From Alteribacillus iranensis (GTDB lineage Bacteria; Bacillota; Bacilli; Bacillales; Marinococcaceae): a stretch of 64,000 bases of DNA. The translations under genes were made by a program, and so were the position numbers. The notes beneath the pieces were generated by a model. It was not told the origin of the DNA. It saw only the letters and a list, made by a program, of their open reading frames with translations, and ran no database searches. Each line of letters starts with the position of its first letter. The stretch's first letter is position 1. The stretch lies in contig NZ_FONT01000001.1 in assembly GCF_900113025.1 (NCBI RefSeq), forward strand, positions 744,001 to 808,000, read 5' to 3'. Of this stretch, positions 16,803 to 27,164 are shown piece after piece.

Positions 16803-17180
16803 TTAATCCGTTTGCGAGCAAACCTGTCTTTGTTTGCTAAATGTTTGTTTAGCGTGAGGAATGTTATATCCCACCACTCGATAGCCTTTTTTTAATAACA
16901 AACGCGCATATAAATTTTTTTCTACTCGATCAGAAACGAGTAATATTATTTGCTTATCTGGTAAGCTATTATATTGACGATTTACATAAGGCAAAGGAAT
17001 ACGGCATGCCTCAGGTACCCAGCCTTCGCGCTCAGCCGTTTGATAGTCCCTTGCATCCACGAAAATAGTGTCTTTCTCGATATGCTTTATATCAACGGGA
17101 TGAACTCCTGGCACAGGAATTAATCTCTTCGCCATACTTACTGCCAGTGAAAAAATAATCAATGCTAGGAATAAATACAT
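16803..17180 (-). CDS. Membrane-anchored rhodanese-like protein lacking the catalytic cysteine
   Basis: A 125-residue protein with one N-terminal membrane helix (MYLFLALIIFSLAVSMA) and a rhodanese fold (about 28-115): HIEKDTIFVDARDYQTAEREGWVPEACRIPL matches the first half of single-domain rhodaneses. In the active-site loop, where sulfurtransferases have Cys, this protein reads ILLVSDRVEKN, with Ser at position 83, so sulfur transfer is unlikely. Such Cys-less rhodaneses are usually binding or regulatory domains. AGGAGGACATT precedes the ATG and an unusually perfect promoter drives it. Confidence 0.85.
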   Translation of the reverse strand: MYLFLALIIFSLAVSMAKRLIPVPGVHPVDIKHIEKDTIFVDARDYQTAEREGWVPEACRIPLPYVNRQYNSLPDKQIILLVSDRVEKNLYARLLLKKGYRVVGYNIPHAKQTFSKQRQVCSQTD

Positions 17181-17208
17181 AATGTCCTCCTTTTTTATTC
17201 ACTGGCAA

Positions 17209-17237
17209 ATTATATATGGGTGGGGGTATAGTGTCAA
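17209..17237 (-). promoter_or_regulatory. Consensus sigma-A promoter of the rhodanese-like gene
   Basis: Minus strand TTGACA-N17-TATAAT, both hexamers perfect. The spacer carries the C-tract ATACCCCCACCC, resembling one half of a CsoR/CstR-type operator but without its palindromic partner. Confidence 0.85.
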
Positions 17238-17299
17238 CAAAAGAATCTTTTATCGTTTTCGAACGGTACTCCCTCTATATTAAGAGTAAATCCAATCGA

Positions 17300-19150
17300 T
17301 TAAGATTCTATTATATTAATATTATACTCTCGCATCCAGACGTCCACTTGAATAAGGTAGGCTAATAATTGAGGTCCTGTCATGAGCTGACCAAACCAAG
17401 GAGTAGTATACGCGGCTCCCCCTGAATGTGCGATATCTTTTACTGTCTGTTTATCGATAAAGTATAAAATAGGAGAAGAAGGATTTTCCAATATTTGAAG
17501 CAGCCACTCTTTTACTTGTTTAGTGTAGCGGGGGTGGTGCGTTTTGGGGTACGGGCTTTTTTTACGATATAAAATGTTTTCAGGAAGACAATTTTTAAGC
17601 GAATTTCTGAGTATACCTTTTTCTCGTCCTTCTGTTTGTTTCATATGCCATGGTACATTCCATACGTATTCCACTAAACGATGGTCTGCAAATGGAACAC
17701 GAACTTCTAAACTGGCTGCCATGCTCATTCTGTCTTTACGATCAAGAAGCGTGGTCATAAACCATTGGAGATTCATATAAAATAACTCACGACGACGCGC
17801 TTCTATTTTTGATTCTCCGTCTAAATAAGGCGTTTCATTTGTCGTCTCTTGATAACGCTCTTTCACATAAGCAGACAGCGATAATTTGTTTTTCCAGTAG
17901 TCACTTAATAATGTTTCTCGTTCGCTATGGAAGGGCATCCACGGGAAACCTTCGTGGTGCAGCAATTCCGGCTTATGAAACCAAGGATAACCTCCGAAAA
18001 TTTCATCCGCACATTCCCCAGATAAAGACACGGTCGTTCTCTCTTTAATCCTCTGACAAAACCATAATAAGGAAGAATCAACATCCGCCATCCCTGGAAG
18101 ATCACGGGCTTTCACAGCTTCACTCAATCGTTCAACCAGCTGTTCCGTGGATATGATTTCATTATGATGTTGAGTCCCAGCGTATTTCACCATCTTGTCA
18201 ATCCAATTTTGATCCATATCTGGCTGGAAATCACTTTTCACAAAATAATTCTCGTTTTCTGCGTAATCGACGGAAAAAGTATGCAGTTTTTCATTTTTTT
18301 CTTTTTCTACATGTTTTGCTGCAATAGCTGTGATAGCACTTGAGTCAAGACCGCCGGATAAAAAAGTTGATATTGGAACATCAGACACCAACTGACGTGT
18401 GACTGCATCTGTAAATATATTTCCTACTTTTGATGCGGTTTCTTCTAATGAATCTTCATGAGTTTTACTTTTCACGTTCCAATATCTCCATGTTTTCAAG
18501 CCGTTTTTCGAATAAATGAAGGCGTGCGCTGGACGGAGAGAATCAATTCCCCGAAAAACACCATGCCCGGGAGTACGAGAAGGTCCAAGCCCGAATATCT
18601 CTTGTAACCCTTCTGTATTTACTTCTGCTTTTACACCGGGGTGAGCCAAAATTGCTTTTTGCTCAGAGCCGAAAAGAAATCCTTCGGAACCTTGAGAAAA
18701 AAAGAATGGCTTTACTCCTAATCGATCCCTAGCCGCAAATAATTGCTGCAATTCATCATCCCAAATAGCAAAAGCAAAAATTCCATTCAAATGGCGAAGA
18801 CAGTTCTCTTTCCATTGCGAGTAAGCCGCAAGTAGTACTTCCGTATCGGAATAGGATTGAAAAGTATAGCCTTGGCGTTTTAACTCTGTGCGTATCTCTT
18901 CTGTGTTGTATAATTCTCCGTTATAACAAATGGTATATAGACGCGAATGATATTTTCTAGTCATCGGTTGTTTCCCGCCAGTCACGTCTACCACTGCCAA
19001 TCTTGTGTGACCGAGAAGACAATGGGAGGAAGACCATGTTCCTGAGTCATCAGGGCCTCTTCTCTTTAACGTAGCGGCCATTTTTTCAACGACCTTTGTG
19101 TCTTGACTTATATTTTTTCGGAAATTTACCCATCCAGTTATCCCACACAT
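17300..19150 (-). CDS. asnB: Asparagine synthase (glutamine-hydrolysing), AsnO-like
   Basis: Makes asparagine from aspartate, glutamine and ATP. The 616-residue product has the Ntn amidotransferase domain beginning with the catalytic Cys2 (MCGITGWV) with RRGPDD (30-35) and NGELYN (77-82), and the ATP-pyrophosphatase synthetase domain with the PP-loop SGGLDSS (265-271). Length and the segment PYPKTHHPRYTKQ near the end fit B. subtilis AsnO (YisO, 614 residues), the sporulation-linked paralogue, better than AsnB or AsnH. GGGTGAGTAAAC precedes the ATG. It stands between the rhodanese gene and coaD with separate terminators. Confidence 0.93.
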   Translation of the reverse strand: MCGITGWVNFRKNISQDTKVVEKMAATLKRRGPDDSGTWSSSHCLLGHTRLAVVDVTGGKQPMTRKYHSRLYTICYNGELYNTEEIRTELKRQGYTFQSYSDTEVLLAAYSQWKENCLRHLNGIFAFAIWDDELQQLFAARDRLGVKPFFFSQGSEGFLFGSEQKAILAHPGVKAEVNTEGLQEIFGLGPSRTPGHGVFRGIDSLRPAHAFIYSKNGLKTWRYWNVKSKTHEDSLEETASKVGNIFTDAVTRQLVSDVPISTFLSGGLDSSAITAIAAKHVEKEKNEKLHTFSVDYAENENYFVKSDFQPDMDQNWIDKMVKYAGTQHHNEIISTEQLVERLSEAVKARDLPGMADVDSSLLWFCQRIKERTTVSLSGECADEIFGGYPWFHKPELLHHEGFPWMPFHSERETLLSDYWKNKLSLSAYVKERYQETTNETPYLDGESKIEARRRELFYMNLQWFMTTLLDRKDRMSMAASLEVRVPFADHRLVEYVWNVPWHMKQTEGREKGILRNSLKNCLPENILYRKKSPYPKTHHPRYTKQVKEWLLQILENPSSPILYFIDKQTVKDIAHSGGAAYTTPWFGQLMTGPQLLAYLIQVDVWMREYNINIIES

Positions 19151-19221
19151 GTTTACTCACCCTCTTCTTCGTTGACCTGAATATTATATGAAGGTAAGTT
19201 TGATTTGTGATACCAATTCCA

Positions 19222-19246
19222 CAAAAAAAGCCTCCATAAAGAGGCT
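19222..19246 (-). terminator. Intrinsic terminator after coaD
   Basis: Minus strand AGCCTC-TTTAT-GGAGGCT followed by seven T, within ten bases of the coaD stop. Confidence 0.9.
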
Positions 19247-19253
19247 AGTCCAT

Positions 19254-20305
<1,052 letters not shown>

Positions 20306-20431
20306 ATTTTTCACGGCCTTTAATTACTGAAGTTTCACTTTATCCTACCACAATTGTTTAAAAACTGGCAATTTCACTGAGGATTTTAGGAAAAATAAGT
20401 ATAATTACCATCCTTTGCGGTAATAATGAAA

Positions 20432-20563
20432 AACAGCAGCATGAAGCCATGCTGCTGTTAACCGCGGAGAAGACTTACTTTCCCCATAAGTTCTTCCTCC
20501 GGTTTCTCCTCTCCCATAGCCCGAAAAATCGGGCAGGCTGTTCCTTTACCCTGAGGAACAGCC
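20432..20563. repeat. Cluster of four hairpins between rsmD and the MFS exporter
   Basis: Four perfect or nearly perfect inverted repeats follow one another: AACAGCAGCATG/CATGCTGCTGTT (20432-20459), an 18-base arm pair (20460-20477 with 20487-20504), GCCCGA/TCGGGC (20519-20534) and GGCTGTTCC/GGAACAGCC (20536-20563), the last overlapping the MFS stop codon. Read on the minus strand, the first is followed by TTTTTCATT and would be the actual terminator of the MFS transcript. Confidence 0.8.
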
Positions 20564-21754
20564 TCTTTTTTCTCGCAATTTAGGTATTACACGGTAGTAA
20601 ATAATAAACACTCCGATGACTTGCAACAAGGCAGCGATTAAAAATAAACCTCGAATGCCAACTGCTGAAGCAATCAATCCTCCAGCCATGGATCCAAACA
20701 TTGAACCGAGGAAAAGAAAGCTATTGGAAAACCCATATGTTCTGCTTTCCATCCCGTTAGGTGACAGCTTACGTATTAACGTATTGGCAGCTGGTAACAA
20801 ACCTCCCAAACATAAACCTACTAGAAAACGCATAACAATAAGCTGCCATAATTCAGTGACAAAGGCTTGTGGAATAGAAAAGACAGCCGCCCCTATGAGA
20901 GAACCAAAAAGAACATACTGTGCTCCTTTTCTATCCGTTAGTTTCCCTAACTTAGGGGAAGCTGTCATATTAGCAAACCCCATTACTGATACAGCAAGAC
21001 CTGCAAAAAAGGCACTATTCGTACCACCGCTTAACTCATCCACTAAAAGAGAGACCATTGGGTTTAAACCAATCAATGAAAACTGGATGATAAATACGAG
21101 GACAAATATAAATGGAATTGGCTGTATCGCTGCAACTTTTTTAAAATCCTGCCAAGTACTTGTTTTTTCTTCAGTTTCCGGCCGGGTAAAATCTTCTTTA
21201 ACAAATAAAAGAACTGTAACCGCAGCGATTGCTACGAACAGTCCAGTAATATTAAAGATCGTTCGAAAACCGAATACCTCCGCCATCAATCCACCAAACA
21301 GCGGTCCCGAGATTGTCCCTGCAACAGATCCTGCCTGTAAAATACCTAACGCATAACCGACATGCTGCTTCGGTGTATTTGTTGAAACTAAGGCAATGGA
21401 TGCAGGGTTAAAACCTGATATCGTCCCATTTAATAACCGGAAAAAGAAAAGGCTCCATGGTCCTGTGGCAAATCCCATTAACACCATGACGATAGCCATT
21501 CCAAAACCAGATCGCAACACCATGAGGCGCCGACCATGTTTGTCCGCTAACCGCCCCCACAAAGGAGAAACAAGAAAAGCACTGAAAAAATTTATCCCCG
21601 TAATGAGACCGGCCCAAATAGTAACTTCCCGATGCCCTGTAACTCCAAGTTCCTGAAGGTATAATGGTAAAAAAGGAATAATCATGGTCATACCAGACAT
21701 GACTATAAAAACGGATGCCGTTAATATATATAAGTTTTTTTTCCAGTCTTCCAC
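20546..21754 (-). CDS. MFS drug exporter (DHA1, MdtG-like)
   Basis: A proton-coupled efflux transporter of the major facilitator superfamily, probably for drugs. The 402-residue product has 12 predicted membrane helices. The loop after helix 2 carries the signature GRLADKHGRRLMV (about 64-76), and ALGILQAGSVAGTISGPLFGG (about 132-152) is the helix-5 motif C (G-x8-G-x3-GP-x2-GG) that marks antiporters. A GTG at 21754, after GAAGGG, is taken as start; an earlier ATG would add about 22 residues lacking the character of a transporter N-terminus. It is not part of the B. subtilis ylb order, so it is an insertion here. The substrate is unknown. Confidence 0.85.
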   Translation of the reverse strand: MEDWKKNLYILTASVFIVMSGMTMIIPFLPLYLQELGVTGHREVTIWAGLITGINFFSAFLVSPLWGRLADKHGRRLMVLRSGFGMAIVMVLMGFATGPWSLFFFRLLNGTISGFNPASIALVSTNTPKQHVGYALGILQAGSVAGTISGPLFGGLMAEVFGFRTIFNITGLFVAIAAVTVLLFVKEDFTRPETEEKTSTWQDFKKVAAIQPIPFIFVLVFIIQFSLIGLNPMVSLLVDELSGGTNSAFFAGLAVSVMGFANMTASPKLGKLTDRKGAQYVLFGSLIGAAVFSIPQAFVTELWQLIVMRFLVGLCLGGLLPAANTLIRKLSPNGMESRTYGFSNSFLFLGSMFGSMAGGLIASAVGIRGLFLIAALLQVIGVFIIYYRVIPKLREKRGCSSG

Positions 21755-21901
21755 GAAAAAGGCCCTTCTTTCTTCGCTACAATTGTCCGCTATTATATTA
21801 TAGAGCAGTAAAACTGGCAAACAAATAACATTCTTGAAACATGCAAAGCATCGATTCGCTGTATTCGACTACCCGCTAGCCTGATATCCTTTCAAGTACA
21901 A

Positions 21902-21937
21902 TAAAAAGCTTCCGATTATTCAATCAGAAGCTTACTT
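21902..21937 (-). terminator. Intrinsic terminator after ylbG
   Basis: Minus strand AAGCTTCTGATT pairs with AATCGGAAGCTT across a short A/T loop and is followed by TTTTATT. Confidence 0.8.
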
Positions 21938-21977
21938 TTCTCTCACTGTTTGCTGATCCTTTTTTAAACGGCATGCT

Positions 21978-22265
21978 TTAAATACCTGCTTGTGCCTGTA
22001 TTGCTTTACGCTCTTGTGATTCTCTCGGGTGGAGAGGACCACTGTATGTTGTTTCTAATGAAGGTTTTTGCGACTTCTCTACCTTATTCACAAAAGGTAA
22101 CGCTTCAAGTTTTTCTACGATGGAATCTGATTCTTGATAACTACAATATAAGATAGCATAATTCATATGATTTGAGACATAGTGAACGATACCAAATTTA
22201 CGCAAATGTCGTGCCTGCTTTGGAGAGTGGAGCCAAACAGCAAGACCGATTCTTTCTTGATACAT
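21978..22265 (-). CDS. ylbG: YlbG family protein (DUF2129)
   Basis: A 95-residue cytoplasmic protein of the DUF2129 family, function unknown. Family features are GLAVWLHSPKQARHLRKFGIVHYVSNHMNYAILYC (about 6-40) and EKLEALPFVNKVEKSQKP (about 49-66). The ATG at 22265 follows AAAGGAGAATATCCT; an earlier in-frame ATG lacks a site. In B. subtilis ylbG lies directly upstream of rsmD; here an MFS gene separates them. It diverges from the proBAC operon. Confidence 0.9.
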   Translation of the reverse strand: MYQERIGLAVWLHSPKQARHLRKFGIVHYVSNHMNYAILYCSYQESDSIVEKLEALPFVNKVEKSQKPSLETTYSGPLHPRESQERKAIQAQAGI

Positions 22266-22377
22266 AGGATATTCTCCTTTTCCCATTTCTTATAGTGTAG
22301 CATGCTTTTTCCCATTTGGTAAAATAAAGTTATGTTTACATAATAAAATTATGTTTCACGTACTGTGTGTAACATGC

Positions 22378-22406
22378 TTGACAATGGATATGTACCATTT
22401 CATAAT
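22378..22406 (+). promoter_or_regulatory. Sigma-A promoter of the proBAC leader
   Basis: TTGACA-N17-CATAAT (22378-22383 and 22401-22406), giving a start near 22413, just before the T-box leader. Confidence 0.85.
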
Positions 22407-22412
22407 AATATG

Positions 22413-22700
22413 TAACAGAAAGAATTGTGAGATGACACGTAAAAGCACGGATAGGGAATAGTAGATAGGGATGGCACTTGCAGAGAGTATAGTCCTTGGC
22501 TGAAAGACTGTATAAGACCGCCTTCTTTCGAACCTGCCCTTGAGCTGTCAGGGATAGATTCTTAGCCATGTCTGACCGTCTTTCCTTCGTTACAGGAGCC
22601 AAGCGGGATAACATGTTTCAAAACAGTGTTATCCAATGAAAGGTGGTACCGCGGAAACCAGGCTCTTCCGTCCTTTACTAGGGACAGAAGAGCTTTTTTA
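22413..22700 (+). promoter_or_regulatory. Proline T-box riboswitch upstream of proBAC
   Basis: A T-box leader of about 290 bases. It shows the AGAGAGT element near 22485 followed by a stem-loop with CTGAAAG, the T-box sequence AAGGTGGTACCGCGG (22640-22654), and a terminator made of GCTCTTCCGTCC (22662-22673) and GGGACAGAAGAGC (22681-22693) followed by six T. A likely specifier triplet is CCT (22533-22535), a proline codon. Uncharged tRNA-Pro should stabilise the antiterminator and turn on proBAC. Specifier placement is inferred; the T-box itself is certain. Confidence 0.95.
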
Positions 22701-22805
22701 TGGTTGCGTGGATTGTGATAACAAGTTTATTAACTCTTCTCCCCTTCCGTGTTATGATTTAATTATTATTGCTGTGTGGGAAGAGTAACGAAACTAGGTG
22801 AAATA

Positions 22806-23924
22806 ATGAAAAAAGAACGAATCGTAGTGAAAATAGGGAGCAGCTCCTTAACAAAACCAGGCGGCGAATTAAGCCGTACAAAATTAAATATGTATGCTTC
22901 TGCAATTGCGCAGTTACGTACTGCAGGTCACCAAGTCATTCTTATATCTTCCGGTGCTGTAGCAGCTGGTTTCTCTGGACTTAAATACCCGTCACGTCCA
23001 GTTACATTAGCTGGAAAACAAGCTGCAGCAGCAGTAGGACAAGGGTTGCTCATGCAAGCTTATACCGAAGCATTTAGCGAATACGGATATGAGACTGGCC
23101 AAATTTTATTAACGAGAAGCAATTTCTCAAATAAACTGCAGTACCAAAATGCCTATGCCACCTTAAGTGAACTATTGCGTCGCGGCGTGATCCCAATCAT
23201 TAATGAAAATGACACAATTGCCGTTGATGAGCTTACTTTTGGAGACAACGATATGTTATCAGCTCTCGTAGGTGGATTAATTCACGCTGATTGTCTGCTT
23301 ATATTAACAGACATTGATGGCATCTATGACGCCAATCCAAAAGGCCACCCCGATGCCAAACGATACCAGTTTTTGAGTGAAATCCCAGACGAGCTGTATC
23401 TACAGGCAGGAGAAGCTGGCAGTAACGTTGGGACAGGTGGTATGCGTTCGAAGTTAGATGCAGCAAAGACAGCTATGTCACTAGGATTGCGTGTTTTTAT
23501 CGGCCTAGGAGAACAGGAAAATTGCCTAGTCGATATTATTTCCGGAAAAGGAAACGGGACGTATATCGGGTTCAGCGGTAATGAAGTATTGAATAATAAG
23601 AAACAGTGGCTTGCTCTTCATTCATTGCCAGCCGGTGAACTGTACATTGACAACGGTGCAAAGAAAGCCTTGTTATTTAAAGGAAAAAGCCTTCTCCCCG
23701 CTGGAATTACAACCGTACATGGCCGTTTTGAATCGGGAGCAGTAGTAGAGGTGAAGGATATTCATGGTCGTTTGCTTGGCAAAGGACAAGTGAATATGTC
23801 AGCGGACGAATTAAATGATATAAAAGGCAAGTCTACTGCAGAAGCCGCGCAATATACAAAAACCAAACGCCCTGAAGTCATCCACCGAGATGACTGGGTC
23901 TATATTGAAAAGGAGAGAGTATAA
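22806..23924 (+). CDS. proB: Glutamate 5-kinase
   Basis: ProB phosphorylates glutamate, the first step of proline synthesis. The 372-residue product has the amino-acid kinase domain: [11 protein letters not shown] (5-15), [10 protein letters not shown] (about 49-58), [18 protein letters not shown] (about 137-154) and [12 protein letters not shown] (about 212-223). A PUA RNA-binding-type domain follows (about 275-355). The ATG at 22806 follows AGGTGAAATA and gives the usual MKK-RIVVKIG start. It is the first gene of proB-proA-proC behind a T-box, so it is controlled by proline-tRNA charging. Confidence 0.97.
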   Translation: MKKERIVVKIGSSSLTKPGGELSRTKLNMYASAIAQLRTAGHQVILISSGAVAAGFSGLKYPSRPVTLAGKQAAAAVGQGLLMQAYTEAFSEYGYETGQILLTRSNFSNKLQYQNAYATLSELLRRGVIPIINENDTIAVDELTFGDNDMLSALVGGLIHADCLLILTDIDGIYDANPKGHPDAKRYQFLSEIPDELYLQAGEAGSNVGTGGMRSKLDAAKTAMSLGLRVFIGLGEQENCLVDIISGKGNGTYIGFSGNEVLNNKKQWLALHSLPAGELYIDNGAKKALLFKGKSLLPAGITTVHGRFESGAVVEVKDIHGRLLGKGQVNMSADELNDIKGKSTAEAAQYTKTKRPEVIHRDDWVYIEKERV

Positions 23925-23926
23925 GA

Positions 23927-25183
23927 ATGAGCAATGCATTATCGACAATGAGAGAACAAGGAAAAAAAGTTAAGCAAAGCTCTGATCAAATTGGACAACT
24001 AACAACAAAAGACAAGAATGACCTCCTACTAGCTATGCGCGAGCAACTACTCAAAGATACAGGGACCCTCCTTCGGGAAAATGAAAAAGACATACAAGCT
24101 GGAATGGACAACGGTCTTTCCACTGCATTAATAGATCGTTTGCGCTTATCTGAAGAAAGAATTGAAGGGATGGCACAAGGGTTCGAACAAATTGCGTCAT
24201 TAGAAGACCCTATCGGTCAAATGATAGATAGCTGGGAACGACCAAATGGGTTGCAAATACAAAAAATCCGCGTACCACTTGGGGTCGCTGGCATTATATA
24301 TGAAGCACGACCTAATGTAACGGCTGACGCTGCTGCGTTGTGCCTTAAGACAGGCAATGCTGTGTTTTTACGAGGTAGTTCATCTGCCTACCATTCTAAC
24401 AAAGCGATCGTTTCTTCCATCCATGATGCCATGATCAGACAAGGAATCCCAACGGATGCCGTTCAACTTGCAGAAGACACGTCGAGAGAGGCCGCTTCTG
24501 AAATGTTTACGATGAATGAATATCTGGATGTATTAATTCCTAGAGGCGGAGCCGGATTAATCCAAGCTGTTGTTAAAAATTCTTCCATCCCTGTACTTGA
24601 GACAGGAGTAGGCAATTGTCATGTGTATATTGATGAATCGGCTGCACGTGAGATGGCCATTGAAATTGCTATTAACGCTAAAACTCAGCGTCCTTCTGTC
24701 TGTAATGCTGCAGAAACGATTGTACTGCATGAAAAGTGGGCTTCTGAGCATGGGTATGAATTAATTCAGGCCCTTATCGATAAAGATGTGGAAATTCGTG
24801 GCGATAAAAACATCCAAAAACTACATGATAATGTGAAAGAAGCAACGGAAAAAGATTGGTCGGAAGAATATTTAGATTTAACCGTTGCGATGAAAACAGT
24901 ACAAGATACTGACGAAGCAATCACTCATATTAAGCAATACGGAACGGGGCACTCTGAAGCAATTGTTACAGAAAATGAACAAAATAAACAAGCTTTTTTA
25001 CAACAGCTTGATGCTGCGGCTCTTTACCATAATGCGTCCACTCGTTTTACTGATGGGTTTGAATTTGGTTTTGGCGCAGAAATCGGGATAAGTACTCAAA
25101 AATTACATGCAAGAGGTCCGATGGGATTAGAGGCACTTACCTCATCAAAATATGTAGTCCATGGAAATGGACAAATTAAGTAA
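23927..25183 (+). CDS. proA: Glutamate-5-semialdehyde dehydrogenase (gamma-glutamyl phosphate reductase)
   Basis: ProA reduces gamma-glutamyl phosphate to glutamate semialdehyde with NADPH. The 418-residue product belongs to the aldehyde dehydrogenase superfamily with [17 protein letters not shown] (about 116-132), [14 protein letters not shown] (about 141-154) and the catalytic Cys259 in [10 protein letters not shown]. It ends [21 protein letters not shown], the normal family terminus. Only two bases separate it from proB, and GGAGAG precedes the ATG, so the two are translated together. Confidence 0.97.
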   Translation: MSNALSTMREQGKKVKQSSDQIGQLTTKDKNDLLLAMREQLLKDTGTLLRENEKDIQAGMDNGLSTALIDRLRLSEERIEGMAQGFEQIASLEDPIGQMIDSWERPNGLQIQKIRVPLGVAGIIYEARPNVTADAAALCLKTGNAVFLRGSSSAYHSNKAIVSSIHDAMIRQGIPTDAVQLAEDTSREAASEMFTMNEYLDVLIPRGGAGLIQAVVKNSSIPVLETGVGNCHVYIDESAAREMAIEIAINAKTQRPSVCNAAETIVLHEKWASEHGYELIQALIDKDVEIRGDKNIQKLHDNVKEATEKDWSEEYLDLTVAMKTVQDTDEAITHIKQYGTGHSEAIVTENEQNKQAFLQQLDAAALYHNASTRFTDGFEFGFGAEIGISTQKLHARGPMGLEALTSSKYVVHGNGQIK

Positions 25184-25277
25184 ATGTATCAGCTTACTGT
25201 TCTAGACAATAACGATTCAGTTCTCTTGTTATTGCATTCCAATAGATGATATAAGAACAGGAATAGGAGGCCGTGTC

Positions 25278-26105
25278 ATGCTAGAAGGAAAAAAAGTTGC
25301 GTTTATAGGGGCCGGTTCGATGGCGGAATCCATATTTGCCGGTTTAATTTCTGAACAACTATTAGACGCAGAAAACATTATCGTTACCAATAAATCCAAT
25401 CATGAAAAATTGCAACGACTTCATAGCCAGTATGGTGTATCGATAACCACTTCACACAAAGAAGCAATGGAAAAAGCTGAGGTTATTGTCCTGGCTATGA
25501 AACCAAAACACATTGAAGAATCAGCACATACATTGAAGGAGCATCTTCATGATCAACACTTGCTTATTTCCGTGTTAGCCGGTGTGTCCACTTCCTATAT
25601 GGAACAACTCTTTGGCGGAAATCCTGCTATTATCCGAACGATGCCCAACACATCAGCGAAAGTCGGGGCCTCAGCAACCGTAATATGTGCTGGACAGTAT
25701 GCAACGGAAGACCACATTCAAATGGCTCGTGCTCTTTTCTCTGCCGTAGGTGCGGTTAGCATTCTTCATGAATCTGAGATTGATCGGATTACTGGCATAT
25801 CAGGAAGTGGCCCTGCTTATATGTATTACTTTGTAGAAGCGATGGAAGAAGCTGCTGCAGAAGCTGGCCTTCCTGAAGAAGAGTCAAAAGAACTCATCAT
25901 CCAGACATTGGCAGGTGCAGCGAAACGACTGCGTTCTTCAGAAAAAACACCGAAAGAATTGTATCAAGAGGTAATGAGTCCAAACGGCACAACAGAAGCC
26001 GCATTTCGTGTTCTGGAAGAAAATAATGTAGCAGCACATTTTAAGGATGCCATGAAAGCTTCTATGAAACGTGCAGCCGAATTAGGTTCTTCTCCTGAAT
26101 CCTAA
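25278..26105 (+). CDS. proC: Pyrroline-5-carboxylate reductase
   Basis: The last enzyme of proline synthesis, reducing pyrroline-5-carboxylate with NAD(P)H. The 275-residue product starts with a Rossmann motif (VAFIGAGSMAESIFAGL, about 7-23) and has ILAMKP-like VIVLAMKPKH (about 69-78), the TMPNT segment (about 121-125), and ITGISGSGPAYMYYFVEAMEEAA (about 169-191), the family signature. AGGAGGCCGTGTC precedes the ATG. It lies 94 bases after proA; a TTGTTA/TATAAG pair in that gap might give extra transcription. An intrinsic terminator follows at once. Confidence 0.96.
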   Translation: MLEGKKVAFIGAGSMAESIFAGLISEQLLDAENIIVTNKSNHEKLQRLHSQYGVSITTSHKEAMEKAEVIVLAMKPKHIEESAHTLKEHLHDQHLLISVLAGVSTSYMEQLFGGNPAIIRTMPNTSAKVGASATVICAGQYATEDHIQMARALFSAVGAVSILHESEIDRITGISGSGPAYMYYFVEAMEEAAAEAGLPEEESKELIIQTLAGAAKRLRSSEKTPKELYQEVMSPNGTTEAAFRVLEENNVAAHFKDAMKASMKRAAELGSSPES

Positions 26106-26113
26106 ACGAAACG

Positions 26114-26152
26114 ACTGTCCCGACTTATTCACCACAGCGGGACAGTTTTTTT
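26114..26152 (+). terminator. Intrinsic terminator of proBAC
   Basis: ACTGTCCCG pairs with CGGGACAGT and is followed by seven T, directly after the proC stop. Confidence 0.92.
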
Positions 26153-26303
26153 ATGCCATATCTTTTCGCCGCTTTTTATAGGTGACGTCTCTGCATAGAC
26201 ATCAATTTTTCTTGGTCAGTCAAGTTTTTGTATCCTTCGTTTTCCATTACTTATCGCCAGTTAGTATTCACCTCATGTTATTTAAGGAGAGGATTCATAT
26301 TTT

Positions 26304-27152
26304 ATGGAACGAGTAGTTCATTCGCATTGGAGAGATAAGATTCATCAGTTAACAGAACACCGGTTATTTATCACCATTGTCATGGTGAGCATTTTTATCA
26401 ATGCAATTATTGTAGGGTTAGAAACTTTTCCAGAGCTTTACCAGTCTTACTCTTCTTGGTTTTATACAGCCGATCGGTTATTATTATGGATTTTCACTGT
26501 AGAAATACTTCTTCGTATAATAGGGGCTCGGCCATTTTACTCTTTCTTCACCAGTCCATGGAACTGGTTTGATTTTCTCATCGTGTTCGCAGGTCATGTT
26601 TTTGTTGGAGCTCACTTTGTAACCGTTCTCCGGGTATTAAGAGTATTACGTGTATTACGAACAATCACTGTTATGCCTGCCCTCCGTAGATTGGTTGATG
26701 CATTGTTACTAACAATACCAGCCCTTGGAAATATACTTTTATTAATGAGTATCATATTTTATATATATGCCGTGATGGGTACACTGTTATTTCAAAACAT
26801 AGCTCCTCATCAATTTGGAAATATCTTCTTATCCCTGCTCACACTCTTCCAAGTGGTGACATTAGAATCATGGGCCACGGGAGTAATGTGGCCAATCTTT
26901 GAGCATTCCCCTTGGTCATGGATTTATTTTGTGAGTTTTGTTCTTGTAGGAACCTTTGTGATTTTTAACTTGTTTGTGGGCGTGATTGTTAACAACGTCG
27001 AAAAAGCAAATGAAATGGAAACACAAGAGCTCAAAAAAAATAAACAAGAAGAAGCCAACGAACCTGCGAATCCAAATGTTTCTCCTAAAGACTTACAGGA
27101 ACTACGTAAAGAAATCCAAGAGCTGAAAGAATTGATGATAAGGAAGCAATAA
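26304..27152 (+). CDS. Voltage-gated sodium channel of the NaChBac (BacNav) family
   Basis: A one-repeat, six-helix sodium channel that assembles as a tetramer. The 282-residue product shows S1-S3 (about 20-100), an S4 voltage sensor with Arg every third residue (R110, R113, R116, R119 in VLRVLRVLRVLRT), and a pore loop with the selectivity filter TLESWA (186-191), as in the Bacillus halodurans channel NaChBac. S6 (FNLFVGVIVNNVEKA, about 221-235) is followed by an acidic linker and a C-terminal coiled coil (QELRKEIQELKELMIRKQ) that holds the tetramer. In alkaliphiles the channel is tied to Na+ cycling, pH homeostasis and motility. Its end lies only 12 bases from that of the convergent E2 gene. 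Confidence 0.95.
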   Translation: MERVVHSHWRDKIHQLTEHRLFITIVMVSIFINAIIVGLETFPELYQSYSSWFYTADRLLLWIFTVEILLRIIGARPFYSFFTSPWNWFDFLIVFAGHVFVGAHFVTVLRVLRVLRVLRTITVMPALRRLVDALLLTIPALGNILLLMSIIFYIYAVMGTLLFQNIAPHQFGNIFLSLLTLFQVVTLESWATGVMWPIFEHSPWSWIYFVSFVLVGTFVIFNLFVGVIVNNVEKANEMETQELKKNKQEEANEPANPNVSPKDLQELRKEIQELKELMIRKQ

Positions 27153-27164
27153 GGCAAGGTGGGA

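Noticed and set aside
20616-21356. 246-codon plus-strand frame opposite the MFS gene
   Set aside because: It is antisense to a clear 12-helix transporter and has the Lys/Asn/Pro-rich composition of a shadow frame.
22336-22614. 92-codon minus-strand frame upstream of proB
   Set aside because: It lies opposite the proline T-box leader and its promoter, whose structure explains the sequence.
26186-26255. Short minus-strand frame (MENEGYKNLTDQEKLMSMQ...) between proC and the sodium channel
   Set aside because: Only 23 codons, no ribosome binding site and no match to a small-protein family I know.
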